The position numbers and the translations under genes were made by a program. Source: Symbiodinium natans (Eukaryota > Sar > Dinophyceae > Suessiales > Symbiodiniaceae). From it: a DNA stretch of 64,000 nt. The notes under the pieces were generated by a model that saw nothing but the letters and a program-made list of their open reading frames with translations, searched no databases and was not told the DNA's origin. Location of the stretch: positions 316,001-380,000 of the forward strand of contig CAJNDS010001324.1 in assembly GCA_905221605.1 (NCBI GenBank), read 5' to 3'. Shown in pieces: positions 32,637-44,900 of this stretch (positions within the stretch are counted from its first letter, which is position 1; each line of letters starts with the position of its first letter).

Positions 32637-32959
32637 GGCACGACTCAACGATTCAAGTTTCACCTGCTGGGCTATTATTGAAGACCATATCGCCATATCA
32701 CTAACTCTTAAAATGCGGCCTCATCGAAAAAGTTGGGGTTTCCTTGCAGTCCACCTTCACATGCCACGGAGCGGTGATGAGCAAAGCGCAGTGTTGCGGT
32801 CTCTCGACCCCCTCAGCTCTCAGCAGGAGACCCTAAACCCCAAAAACCCTAAAGCCTAAACCACCTAAACCCTAAACTAGCCCGGACTCGGAGCTGCGCG
32901 GCTGCCCTTCCGGGATCTGCGGGAACACGTGGCCAAGATGGGCGCGGGGCGGGGCATGG

Positions 32960-33065
32960 GCTTAGGGCTGGTTGGGACTGGTGGTGATACAAAAGATTTC
33001 AGCTGGCGAGCCAAGGCACGCCAGCTGAAATCTTCTGTAAAACCACCAGTCAACCACCCCTAAGC
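32960..33065. repeat. Hairpin with ~45 bp arms
   Basis: The sequence from GCTTAGGGCTGGTTG through AGATTTCAGCTGGCG pairs with CGCCAGCTGAAATCTTCTG through CAACCACCCCTAAGC, with a loop of about 10 nt and a few mismatches. The size and form match a MITE, but it is not related to families A-D. Confidence 0.85.
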
Positions 33066-33889
33066 GCGACAGCGGGGGAAGGTGCTGACGGAGACGTCCT
33101 CAAGCTATCATGCTGGATGGGTGCTATGACGAGTGCGTGGTGAAGCGGCAGTGATGAGAAGTAAACCATCCCACAACTCTTTCTGGAGGCCAGGACCCAG
33201 AGTCGGCTCTCATTCCGGGTTTCTTATAAACCCTTTAAACCAAAAGGGGCAATCTTGTTATTCCTAGGTTGCTCCTGGGTCTAGGCGTTGGGAGGATCCT
33301 GAGGCCATAAACATCCTAAGCGCGCCCCGAGAGCGGGTCTCTGGAGAGGTTTCGACGGAGGTTTCGCCCTAAACCCTAAACCCTAAACCCTGAACCCTTT
33401 AAACCCTAAGCCCAAAGCCCCAAAGTGGGGCAGATGCAAAGGTGAGGAGCAACCCACCTAGAAAGGTTAAACGACCTCCTTGACGTCGGACCCTGGAACC
33501 AGGAAACCCTTCACCCTGAACCACGACTTCGGCAGCCTGCCTTTTTTGGGGTTTAGGGTTTAGGGTTTAGGCCTTGCTCAGTCGGTTCCTGGCACCTTCT
33601 GTTGTGTTTCCCTCTTGCTGGGGCTTTGTGAGGGTCCGGATTGCTGAGCTTCGGGATTACCCAAACCCCACGCTCACGCCAACATAAATGATTCTTGATA
33701 AGACAGCACCTTCCAAAGCTCTGGAGTCTGATGTCAGGCAACTTCCTGGACCGATGCTGTCAGCTGCCGTTGAACATCCAAGCCGAGAAGGGGCAAGAAG
33801 ACCTCGAGGTCTGACTTTCTGACGTTTGGGCTCGGGGAGGTGCTGCGGGTTTGTGGCCACAGTGTGTGTATTGCTTAGCCCTCTCCGCC

Positions 33890-34255
33890 CCTCTTCCCCC
33901 CCCCGCCCCCACCCAGTTGGGGTGGAGGCGGGGTAGGGGGGCGGAGGGGGGTGGAGGGGGAGGGGAGGGGGGGAGTGTGGGGGGCGGGGTGGAGGGGTAG
34001 TGGAGTGGGGGCGGGTGGAGGGGTGGGGGTGTTGGAGTGGATGGAGGGGTGGAGGGTGGGGTGGAGGGGTGGAGGGGTGGAGGGGTGGAGGGGTGGATGG
34101 AGGGGTGGAGGGGGTGGAGGTGGAGGGGTGAGGAGGTGTGGAGGGGTTGGAGGGGTGGAGGGGGTGTGGAGGGGTGTGTGGAGGGGTGTGGAGGGGTGTG
34201 GAGGGGGTGTGAGGGGTCGGGGGAGGAGGAGGGGGAGGAGGGGGAGGAGGACGGC
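33890..34255. repeat. G-rich minisatellite (GGGGTGGA / GGGGTGTG)
   Basis: About 350 bp of GGTGGAGGGG-type units grade into GGGGTGTGGA and finally GGAGGAGGGG. The strand asymmetry is extreme. Apparent Gly-rich ORFs here are artefacts. Confidence 0.9.
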
Positions 34256-35460
34256 CTGACGCGGCGCTCTACGGAGGTAGTACGAAATACCTGTTCGTGT
34301 GTTTACATGTCCGGGTGTTTAAAAACCGGCACCGTACTGCGCAAGGCTGTGCATGGGTCTCAGCATTGCAGTGTTTCCGGTCTTCATAGTGTTTTCCCAG
34401 ATTGACGCCAACTTCTAAGGGAGGATCAGCTATTTCGGGGTTTCGTTCTGTTCTCGGGGCCCCTTGCTCTTCAGCGTTTCGGAAGTTCTTCACTTCTTTA
34501 ACGGGAGTGGATTGCTTCTTCTCCTGATTCCTGCTTGCTTGTCATGCCTAGCTTTGCCACTCAGAGGGGCTGGGAAGCCCAAAGGGCTCTAAGCACGGCT
34601 GAGAAACCCAAAGACACCCTGAAGCTTTAAGAGCTAACGAGTGCCAAAGAAACCCAAAACATTTTTAGACGAAAGTGTTATCGCATTGAAAAAGGCATGC
34701 TTTTCAAACTTTTCGCCGCCCGAAAACTCCAAACTGTAAGAACAGAGAGAAGCCTCCGCGAAGCACCCGGGAAGTAAACACGAAGAGTGGGGCCCTGGCT
34801 AACATTCCCTACTCCGCAAACACCTGGGGTATTGCTCGTCTGCAGCAGCCTGGTCAAGAGTCAAGAGTGGATGTTCCATTTCCTCCAACATTCTCCTACT
34901 TACTCCTGTTTGGGCATTTACATGCCTTGTTGATTGTGTGCTTATGTAGCTGGCTAGCTGTATACCGTAGCTACCCAACTGTATCTACGTCTACGTATAG
35001 ATACTTGCCCAAGAAAGCGAGTGCTCCTGTAGCAGCGACGAGGCGACTGATATGCAGATTGCAGTTGTCGTACAATGTAGTGGCAGCCTTGAAACTTGGG
35101 TCAAACAAAACAAAAAAAGGATGAAACAAACAGGGATCAACAACAAAACCTAAACCCTAGGACCTGAACTCTAGGCCCTAAACCCTAAATCCTAAACACT
35201 AAACCGCAAAGCCTAAACCCTAAACCCTACTCCCTAAACCCTAAACCCTAAATTCTGTAATCCTGGAAATCTCCCAGCAAATTCATTAAACCATCAATTT
35301 AAAGGACGGGGATGGGAAGTGAGAATTTAGGGTGTTCCCGAACCCCTAAAAGTAGAAAAGTTGGGTGGATGCCTGCGTAGGCAGGGGGTGGAAAAACACA
35401 ACAACCCAACCCTTCTGGTTACGGTGGCTCCAAACTCCAAATTCAAAAAACGCCGCCGCG

Positions 35461-35506
<46 letters not shown>
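35461..35506. repeat. (TA)n microsatellite
   Basis: Dinucleotide TA run of ~45 bp with one TG interruption. Confidence 0.95.
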
Positions 35507-35910
35507 GCCGCCCCTCACTGGGTGTTGGGGCGCCATCTCCGCATGAAATCTACTGCCGCGGCGCGGCGAGAAGCCCTAAACCCTAAACCCTACACCCTAC
35601 ACCCTAAAACCCAAAACCCTACATCCTAAACCCTCACCCTAAACCGTAAACCCTAAACCCTCGCAAGAACTACTCGTAGCTTGTTATAATCCGACCTGTC
35701 GCGTCGCATGTGTACATTTCTTTGCCGTTTTCACAGTGAGTTGACAATGTTCGGCTTCTGGATGATTTTCACGACGTCTTTTCCGGAAGATGTGAGACTA
35801 TAGAGGCACGAGCCATCCGATAAAACCCAGGTTCAGGTTGCTTTGTGCATTGTTCCATGGGACATGTGCATGACATGTCTCCACACCCTTGAGCCATGTA
35901 GCTGCCTCCG

Positions 35911-38900
35911 ATGGCGAAGCGGAAGCGGCAGGGGAAGGCGCCTGAGCCCAAGCGCTCCCGCACCCAGCTGAACAATGCCAGGACCCACATCAAATCGATG
36001 CACCAACAGCCCGAAGCCGTCCCTAAGCCTTAAGCCTAAAACCCTCTTCGCATGACCCGAACCTCTCAAGACCCCAAACCTTGAACCCGAACCCCCTCTT
36101 GCAGGAAGAGGGCGGCGAAGAAGCGGGCGAAGGAGCAAGCCAAGCGCACCGACCCTTCCTTGGTGCGGGGTGTCAGGTCAAAAGGAGGTTGAGGGCTGAG
36201 GGGCCTTGTGAGGTTCGTAGGAGTTTAGGGTTTTAGGGGTACAGCTTCTTCAAGCGCACCTGGTGACAGTCTTGGAGTCTCTTTCGGGCCCTCCGTCTCT
36301 CAGACAACATTCCCCTGCGAGGTCTACATCGAGGATCCCTTGGCTGCGCCGACGGTGAGAAGCGCCAAGGGCTGGTTCGCGAACCTGGGAGCAAAGCTCT
36401 CCTTGCGGCTCGGGCCAGTGGAAGGCTCGTCGCAGCTTTGCCATCTTAGGGAGGTGGGCCCTCTTTTTTTTTTGGTGCCGCTTTTTTGGTTTAAGGTTTA
36501 AGGAATCGGTCCTCTGACCCCTCGATGTCGGAGGCTGGCGAACGTCGGCCAAGCTGGCGGTGCGCGCGGGCGCCGCCGGCCCCCGCATCGGGCTTTTCGT
36601 GCCAAAGTCCCACGACGTCGTCCCCATCAACGGCTGCGCTGCCCACCATGCCTCCATCAACGCGGCCTTGGAGGCCGAGCGCTTGGGCTGTCGGGGCGCC
36701 GGCTTACATGTGCGACATGTACGTCTAGTGACCCAATGGTACCGGTGTATCATCTCATGATGTATTGATGGAATGGTATGATATACTAAGTAGTGCATAA
36801 TACGGCAGTCGGCCTTGTTGTGGCTGGCCTGCATCATCCCTCGAGAAGTGTCGGCCGTTGCTCGGATCTAGATCCCTGGCCTTCACAGCCTTCTTGAGGC
36901 TGCACCTCTTAAACCCCAAACCCCAAACCCTAGACCCTAAACCCTAAACCGTCCTAAACCATCCTAAACCCTAAATCCTAAGCCCTGAACCCTAAGCATC
37001 ACGAGGCCATCACTACGGCGTGCAAAGCCGCGAGAATCAGTGGCTACGACGAAGGCAAAGGCGAAGGCAGGCATTTTGGGGGGGCCAAATGAACAAACCC
37101 TAAGCCTTTAACCCTTAACACCCTCAAGCCCAAAACCCTATGCTACTCTACTTTCGATGACAGTGTATATGGAGCCCTATTCCCACAAGCGGGCTTCGGG
37201 GGGGGGGGGGGTGGCTGCCTGTGGCCCCCAAGAAGGCGATCTGCGCTACGTGAAGCTGGAGGTGGAGCGGTCCACTGAGCTCGTGCAGGTCACCCTGGTA
37301 TGGCACGCGAGCTCCCAGGAAGAGGCTCAGCTCGGGATCTCGTGGGGGGATGGGGAGTGCCTCGGACCTCTGATTCCCTCTCAGCATCTAGGGCCCCCCC
37401 TTTTCGCTCAGCAGCCCGAAGGTTGGTGGGGGTCGTACGGTCGCAAGCTCTCTGAGCGCGATCCCTATCACCCGAAAAAAACCGAACTCTACGAGCCCCA
37501 ACTGTGACGCAGGCGGGCAAGCCGCTTCGCAAGCTGACAAAGGCACTTCAACAATCTGCGGAGCTGTCCGGCACCCAGACTCAGTCCTTCGGGGGGAGTG
37601 CGGGGGAAAGGTGAGCATACCCTGACAATCATGGGGGGAAATGGGGTACAGATTCTATGGATTCTATGGGTATAGGGTTGAGGGTTTAGGGTTTAGGGTT
37701 CAGGGTTGAGGGTTTAGGTTCAGGGTAGTTGGCAACTTGTCGGGTTTCTCCGCTCAGACATCAAATTGTGCAAAATGCTTCCAAACCTTTATATAATGAG
37801 GGGTTGCAATCGAAACCAACTGGATCACAACAAACATGCATTCAGTTTTTAGCACCCAGACGCTCAGGTTTTATGTGTCTTACACATTAAGTCTAAACGA
37901 AACATGTGAAGTCTAAGAACTATTTGTCTAAGCTTCAGAATTGTAGGTATTTGAGCTGAGCAAGAAGAACCCTCAAGGTATCAGCCTGAATGTATGCACA
38001 CGGGTGTTCCGTCTGGGCGTATTCGTAGAATTGAAGACATGCTTCAATGTCGCTTGATACCTGCAGGGGGGAGGGTCTTAAGAGTGCAGCGCCCAAGCTT
38101 GTCTCGGGTCAGAGGAAAGGGTGGGGGCTTTCTTCTGCTGGGCTTTGGGGGCTTTTGGCTGTGACATGTAGTCTCCCAAGCTTCCTGCACGCCTTGTCTC
38201 CCAAGCCGTAGGTGTTTAGGGCTTGAGGGGTTTAGGAGGATTGGGGTTTAGGGCTGAGCTTGCGCAGGTGGCACTCGATATGGGCAAATTTCCACGCGGC
38301 AGACAAGCATACCTCCCGCATTCTGGCCTTCGAGAAGGAGGCTTCGTCTGCGAGGGGGGGGGGGGGGGGGGGCAGCCCCGAGATCCACCCAAGGGGCTCT
38401 CCCCCAAGCCCCAAAAAGCATCCCAACACCCTACGCCCCAAAATCCCCACACCCCAACTGGAACCCGAAGCCGGCTTTGTTGCTGGTAGGGAACCCAAGG
38501 GTTTGGGGTTTAGGGTGTAGGGTTTACGGCTCTTAAAGGTAAGGCCTCCCCTCCTTCCAGCCCCGGGGGAGGCCTGGGTGCAGCTGTCCGGCTCCAAGCG
38601 CTGGCTGCGCGAGGCGCTGTCCAGGAGCCCTAGGAAGGTTGACTTGTTTTGTTGCGCCTTTTGTTTAGGGTTTAGGGTTTAGGGTTTAGGGTTTAGGGTT
38701 TAGGGTTTAGGGTTGTGATTTGTTCACATCGCCTTTTGGTTTTCAAATTCTGGGACTCGAAGCCCCAACCGACCCCCACAAGGGGGGTTCTCGATGTTCC
38801 AATTGGTCCTGGGAGCCCGAAAGGAGCAGCCCCAAGAACCACGGGTTCAGGGTTTAGGGTTTAGGGTTTAGGGTTTAGGGTTTAGGGTGCTGAACTTCTC

Positions 38901-41900
38901 GGTGTTTCCGGGGGGGTGGGTGGGTAGGGTCGCTTCGTCGTATCCTGTTCTGACACGGAGCCTTCTGCTTCTCGAGCTAAGGGACCCGACGTACATCCAG
39001 TAATTTCACTCTTACAGGGACTCAAGCCCTAAACCCTAAGCCCCAGACCCGAAACCCAAAACCCGAAATCCTAAACCCTAAACCCTAAACCCTAAACCCT
39101 AAACCCTAAACCCTAAACCCTAAACCCTAAGCCCGTAAACTTGGCAAGGAGCGGGGCGCCGTACCACTGCGAGCTTTGCTTCCCTCCCTTTGTCTTCCGC
39201 CACTGGGACAGCGTAAAGTTGAGTGCCCTGATGGGTGGCGCTCGGTCTTGAGTTTTTCTTGTCTTGCCCTAAGCCCTCAGCCCTCAGCCCTCAGCCCTCA
39301 GCCCTCAGCCCTACACCTTGAACCCTAAACCCACCTAAACCCCAAACCCCAAACCCTAAACCCTAAACCCTGAAACCCTGAAAGCCTGAAAGCCCTGAGG
39401 CCAGGCAAATCTCTGTGCCTTTGAGCAGATCGTGGCGGCGGTTCGACGCTTTGTTCCGCCTGGGAGTGCCGTGGTGGACCCTTTGGCGGCAGCTGGAGTT
39501 TTCTGAAGTGAAAGGAGACATAGCTGCTAGCTGCTAGGTTTAGGGCTTAGGGGTTAGGGGTTAGGGTTTAGGGTTTAGGGTTTAGGGTTTAGGGTTTAGG
39601 GCATGTCCACCGAGGAGCTTTATGGTGGCGTGGGCACGATCGGCCTGGCACTCAGACAGCCGTGCCGGGCCTAGGGCTTAGGGCTTAGGGCTTAGGGCTT
39701 AGGGCTTAGGGCTTAGGGCTTAGGGCTTAGGGCTTAGGGCTTAGGGCTTAGGGCTTAGGGCTTAGGGCTTAGGGGTTTGGGGTTTGGGGTGTGGGGTGTG
39801 GGGTTTGGGGTTAGACTTGAGGGTTCTAGGATTTCCTTAAGGGACCGCCCTGACGTACCGGATGTTGACTAATCACTCCCAGCTTCTAAGAGCTCACGGA
39901 AGTGAAAAGATACACAACAATTGCGGTATGTTCTGGGGGGAGCGGGGGGTTACATACATATGCATACACATGCATGTCTTCATGTCTATGTACATAACTA
40001 TATATATGTATAGACAAACATATGTATATCTTTATACAAATATACGCATCTATACAATACAAATACATATCTACACATATTATGCATATGCGTATACCTA
40101 TACCTGTTGTAGGTTCGTTTTTCTAATCCCCGTGCCATATCAAATTGCCCTCAGTTCCTGGTGAGGTCTACACCTGGCCGACTTGGCTGGACAAGCCGGC
40201 TAAGTCTTACGTCTTACTTGCTGCCGTCAACCTTTGAAAGCTGCACTGGTTTAAGGGTTTCGGGTTTGGGTTTAGGGACTAGGGTTTAGGGTTTAGGGTT
40301 AGGGTCTAGGGTTTAGGGTTTTGAGGGTTGAGGGTTTAGGGTTTGGGGTTCCCTCCGCTTGGCAGACTCCCTCGTGTGCAGCGACGAGAATCCCTTCAAC
40401 CGCGCGTGCTTCCGCCGCAGCGCGCGGCCCCAGCCGAGCGCAGAGGGGAGATTGGCCTGCTGCGGGGTCCCCAAGAATGTGCTGCTGCATTAGAAGACTG
40501 CTATATTCTTATGCGAATACATCGTGTTAGTAGAACAATACAGTGATATAGGCGTACCAGAATATCATCATCTAGTCCGAGCACTCGTATTCCTATAACA
40601 ATATATTGATATGCCAGTTTTGGAATATCGTCATGAAATCTAAACGCCCGGCGCGCCACAGCTTCAAGGTGTGAAAGGCTTGCCGCCCGAGCTGCAGCAA
40701 CTTGGAAGCAATGCCTGGCTACTCGGAGGTTCATGGGAACTTATAAGAAAGGCTATAACTAGGGTGACTACGATTAGAACCTCACATAGGGGATTCATAA
40801 CGCAATTCATAAGTATAAGTACCCAGGAACCTTCAAGTGCTTGTACCACCGCTTGCAAGTCATCGTCCAGTTTCTCCAGCTCTTGGCTCAAGCTGATCTG
40901 GGTCCTGACTTCCCTGTGGTTCTCAAATGTAGGGTATAGGTAGGGTATAGGGTGTAGGGTATAGGGTTTAGGGTTTAGGGTTTAGGGTTCAGGGTTTAGG
41001 GTTCAGGGGTCGGGCCAGCGCCTTCGAGTCGGGATGCTTCATCCTGGCATGGGGAGCCATGACCGAGTCGCACGGCAGCAGGAAGAGACAGGAACTCCCC
41101 TTGAAGTGCCGGGTTTAGGGTTTAGGGTTTAGGGTTTAGGGTTTAGGGTTTAGGGTACTTTTAATTACGAATAGGGTTGTAAGTCCCTGAAGTAAGGTCA
41201 TCACCATAGGTACCCCAGCCAGAACCTTACTTCTCAGTAGCCTCGGGCTGGGGGGTGGGGGGGGGGCAACCCCAGCGTAGGCGGTCCGGAACCTCACGAA
41301 TCAGATCCTCTCCAACAAGGACTGGGGAAGGGCGTAGGGTGTAGCGTCTGACCGAGTAGATGTTTCTTTTGGCTACAGTAGACCCCACAAAGTTGGAACA
41401 TGGTTTAAGGACGATTAGTGCTGGGATTCCCTTTGGGAACCCTCTTGGGGTATGAGGATAATGATGTTCCAACTTTTGGGAGTTTACTGTAGAGAGATGG
41501 GTGCATCATGCGCGTGAGGAGGACGTGGCGAAGTGCCAGGAGCGGCTTGGAGAGATGGCTGGCAAGCTGGAGGGCCAGAAACGGGATCTCGGCTTGCTGC
41601 GCATCGCGGATGCTTGATTGCACTGGCCACTGCGCTTTAGGGTTTAGGGTTGAGGGTTGAGGGCTGAGGGCTTAGGGCTTAGGGCTTAGGGTGGCTTCTT
41701 GAGGCTTTTTTGCTGGTTTTCTTTTGAGCGCTGGCATGCTTGGCTGACTCCGACCTTTCACAGCTGAGGGCAGTTGGAAGAGTGCTGAGCACGCCAGGGT
41801 GGCAGAAGAGAAGCGCAGTCTCAGTTTGGAGGACCAGATGGGGTGGTGGGAGAGTGTTTTGGGGGCTTCCGAAATAGGGGGACCCTTTTCGGGGGTCCAT

Positions 41901-44900
41901 GTAGGGACTCCTAAACCCTAAACCCTAAACCCTAAACCCTAAACCCTAAACCCTAAACCCTAAACCCTAAACCCTAAACCCTAAACTAGTGGTTCTACTC
42001 TACTTTTTGGGGAAGTGCCATTTGTGAAGGAGCAGGACCTGATCGAGGAAGTCGAGGGACTAAAGCAGGCACTTGAGCGATCGAAGCTACGCGGCCGCGA
42101 TGTTGGTTGTGGCAGGGTCTTGTGGCGCGTTTTTGGGGGGTTTGGGGTTTCGGGTTTGGGGTTTAGGGTCGAGAACAAATTCTCATGTTATATATTCAGT
42201 TGAAGAGTAGAAGAGAAGAGAAATGGTACAAGATATTAACATAAACAACAGCAAGAAAGCAAAAGTTAAAATGAAAGCAGCGCTCCCTGCCTCGTGTGGC
42301 GTGCCTCAGATCTCGGGGCCGGTCAGGTCCAGAGCGGTTCGGGCCCCTCGTGCTTCCGGCGAGGGTTCGCTGCCGCTCGAGCTTCTCCTGCTCCGGCCCT
42401 AAGGGGTCTTTAGGGCTTTGGGGCTTCAGGGGTTTTGGGGGTTTTGGGGGGTTTAGGGGGTTTAGGGGTTTAGGGTTTAGGGCTAGGAGTGTCAAGGGCT
42501 TAGGGTTTGGGGCGTGAGTGAAGAGAGAAGCAGCAGCTGAGTCGAGCCCCGACACCCAGCCAGTCACGAGGCCCCGACGCCTGGCAAGGCTCCGAGAACG
42601 CGTGCAGCTCTGGGAGGAGGGTGTGCTTTGAGGGTCCATGGGTTGGGGCAGAGATTCTGGGTTTAGGGCTTTGCGGCTGTAATTAGGGGGCTTTAGGGAT
42701 TTTGGGGCTAGGGTGTAGGGCCGGGTTTGGGGTTGAGGGTTGGGGCATGTGTAGGGTTTCATGTTCTCTGCACACTGTGAGTCGCGGGCGCGAAGGATCT
42801 CATCCGATTCCGCCAGTACCGCCTGGACCAACTTCGCGAGCAGGCCGTTTCGGTGGTGGCTGTCTTCAGCTTTACCAAAATTGGGTTTCGGGTTTCGAGT
42901 GTAGGGTTTCGGGTTTAGGGTTTAGGGTTTAAGTTTAGGTTTAAGGGTTTAGGGCTTGCGGTTCCTTTTGGGTAATTACCCTGAACATGAGGCTCCTTAT
43001 CATAGTCGGGGCCCTCCAACAAGGACCACAAGTTGGCAGAGCTGCCCATGCAAGAATCGAGTCACGCCAATGCCGGCAAATGCCAGCAAAGAGATTCCAA
43101 CAACCCATTCAGCAACGCATCGTTTGGTGATGATGTATGTGCGGCGACCGTAAACCAGATTTTTTCGGCGAACCCCGAGTAGCCGAAGTTGTCCAAGCAT
43201 GTTCCTTTTTCCGTTACCTTTCTGGTCTCTGGTACTTGGGGGTTCATGGGTACCTATAGCCCCAAATATTTTTATCAGCCCCCTAAATCATCTAAGTAGG
43301 TCATAAGTAGACTTATCCTTTTGGTTCGAAGTACCCGTGAACCTCCAAGTAGTGCTGTGCCAACGATGTGCGTCCTCTGCCACACTTCTGGGTATGGCTC
43401 CCTGTCTTTGACTAGAGCTGCTGTCTCCGTCTCAAGCAGCTGCTAAAGAACAACCCTGACGAAAGAAAGGTAGCCCGAAACCCTAAACCCTAAACCCTAA
43501 ACCCTACGAAGTAGACCCGAAGTTTGAATCTCCGGAAGGCCTTGGCGACTCAGCTTCAAAGTGAGCGGCTCCGTGCGCAGGCCGCGCATCTCCGTGAGGA
43601 AGCGGCTCCTTGTCCGCTGAGCTGGCCCTAAACACCGACCCCGAAGGCCCGAAACCCACTCCCTAGACGCGAAACACCCTAACTCCCTAGCCCTAAACCT
43701 TAAACCTTAAACCCTAAACCCTAAACCCTAAACCCTAAACCCTAAACCCTAAACCCTAAACCCTAAACCCTAAAACGGTCTCGCCGAGGCACGACTGCGT
43801 GCCGCCCGCCAGCGAGCCGACGAGGCGCTGTCGGTGGCCAAGGCGCGCCTAGAAGAGCCGAAAAGGGTTTAGGGTCTAGGGTTTAGGGTCTAGGGTTTAG
43901 GGTTTAAGATTTAGGGTTTAGGGTTTTAGGGTTTAGGGTTTAGGATTTAGGGTTGGGAACATCCAAGTTGTTTAAAGAAAAACCATGTTAAACATCAACA
44001 ACCGCCATAAGACATGCAGCCATGGTGTGGCGAATCTTCACAGTCACAGGCAGCGACAAACTTTGGAACTGGGTTGCTGGAGCCTGGGCCCAATTTCTTC
44101 CACACATCCAAACCTTGCAGGCCCGAAAAAACCGTAAAGCCCCTCAAAAAACAACCTCAGCACCCTACTAAACACTCTACACTGAACCTCAAAAGCAACA
44201 ACATTGGACCCGATCTGATCAGAATGATATAGAAGAAGGATTGCAAGGTGATAAAATTTATTTAGCATTCGATTAATATAACAGAACCATGTAAGGGTTA
44301 CAGGTGGATAGTATTGGCAGTATTGGTAGTTACTTCACCCTAAACCTAAACCCTGAACCCTGAACCCTTAAAAGGGATGATAATCGGCTACTATGATTCC
44401 CTATTAAGGACTGTTAGTAGAAGGGGAAACGTCCCAAGGAACAACAGTCACGGCAACCCTCAACAGGGGCCCATATTGTTGGATCTAAGGGAATCCTACT
44501 ATTTGGGGGTCCATATAGGGGTCCCTATTCTCATAAACTCCCATGTGGATCCGCCACCATGAAATTCGAGCTCCGCTTGGAGGGTTCATGGTACTTGACA
44601 CATTATGACTGTACTTATAACCCACTTATGAGCCCCTTAAGTGCCCTAATGGGTTATAAGTGCAGTTATAGTTGGTTAAGAAGTACGATGAACCTCCAAG
44701 CGACCCACAGCAAACTGGACCACCCGGAAGACGCGAGGAGGAAGTGCGCTGGGCCCGGAGTTGCAGGCGGAGTCTGATTTTGGGTTTGAGCCTGAGGTTT
44801 TTTTGGGCTCAGGAGGTTCAGTGGGTTTAGGGTTTCAGGGTTTGGGGTTTGGGGTTTAAGGTTTTAGGATTTAGGAGTTAGGGTTTAGGGTTTAGGGCTG

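Larger units (their letters stand above)
32637..35910. other. Intergenic repeats and possible orphan exons
   Basis: Telomere-like runs lie at about 32830-32875, 33368-33420, 33548-33568, 35140-35255 and 35573-35662. GC-rich pieces at 32880-32960 and 33290-33365 (frame EAINILSAPRERVSGEVSTE) sit between such runs in the way real exons do elsewhere in this window. I could not join them or recognise a product. Confidence 0.4.

Noticed and set aside
33951-34405. Gly/Trp-rich ORFs in the G minisatellite
   Set aside because: They are translations of a simple repeat in two frames.
36250-36837. 195-codon minus-strand ORF
   Set aside because: It is antisense to methyltransferase exons whose + strand translation matches the family (GWRTSAKLAVRAG, VVPINGC).
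39672-39772. CRISPR-like array
   Set aside because: It is a direct 7 nt tandem repeat with no spacers, in a eukaryotic context.
40885-40892. GGCTCAAG as a spliced-leader relic
   Set aside because: An 8-mer match is expected about twice in a window of this size when both strands are counted, and it lies inside a long intron.
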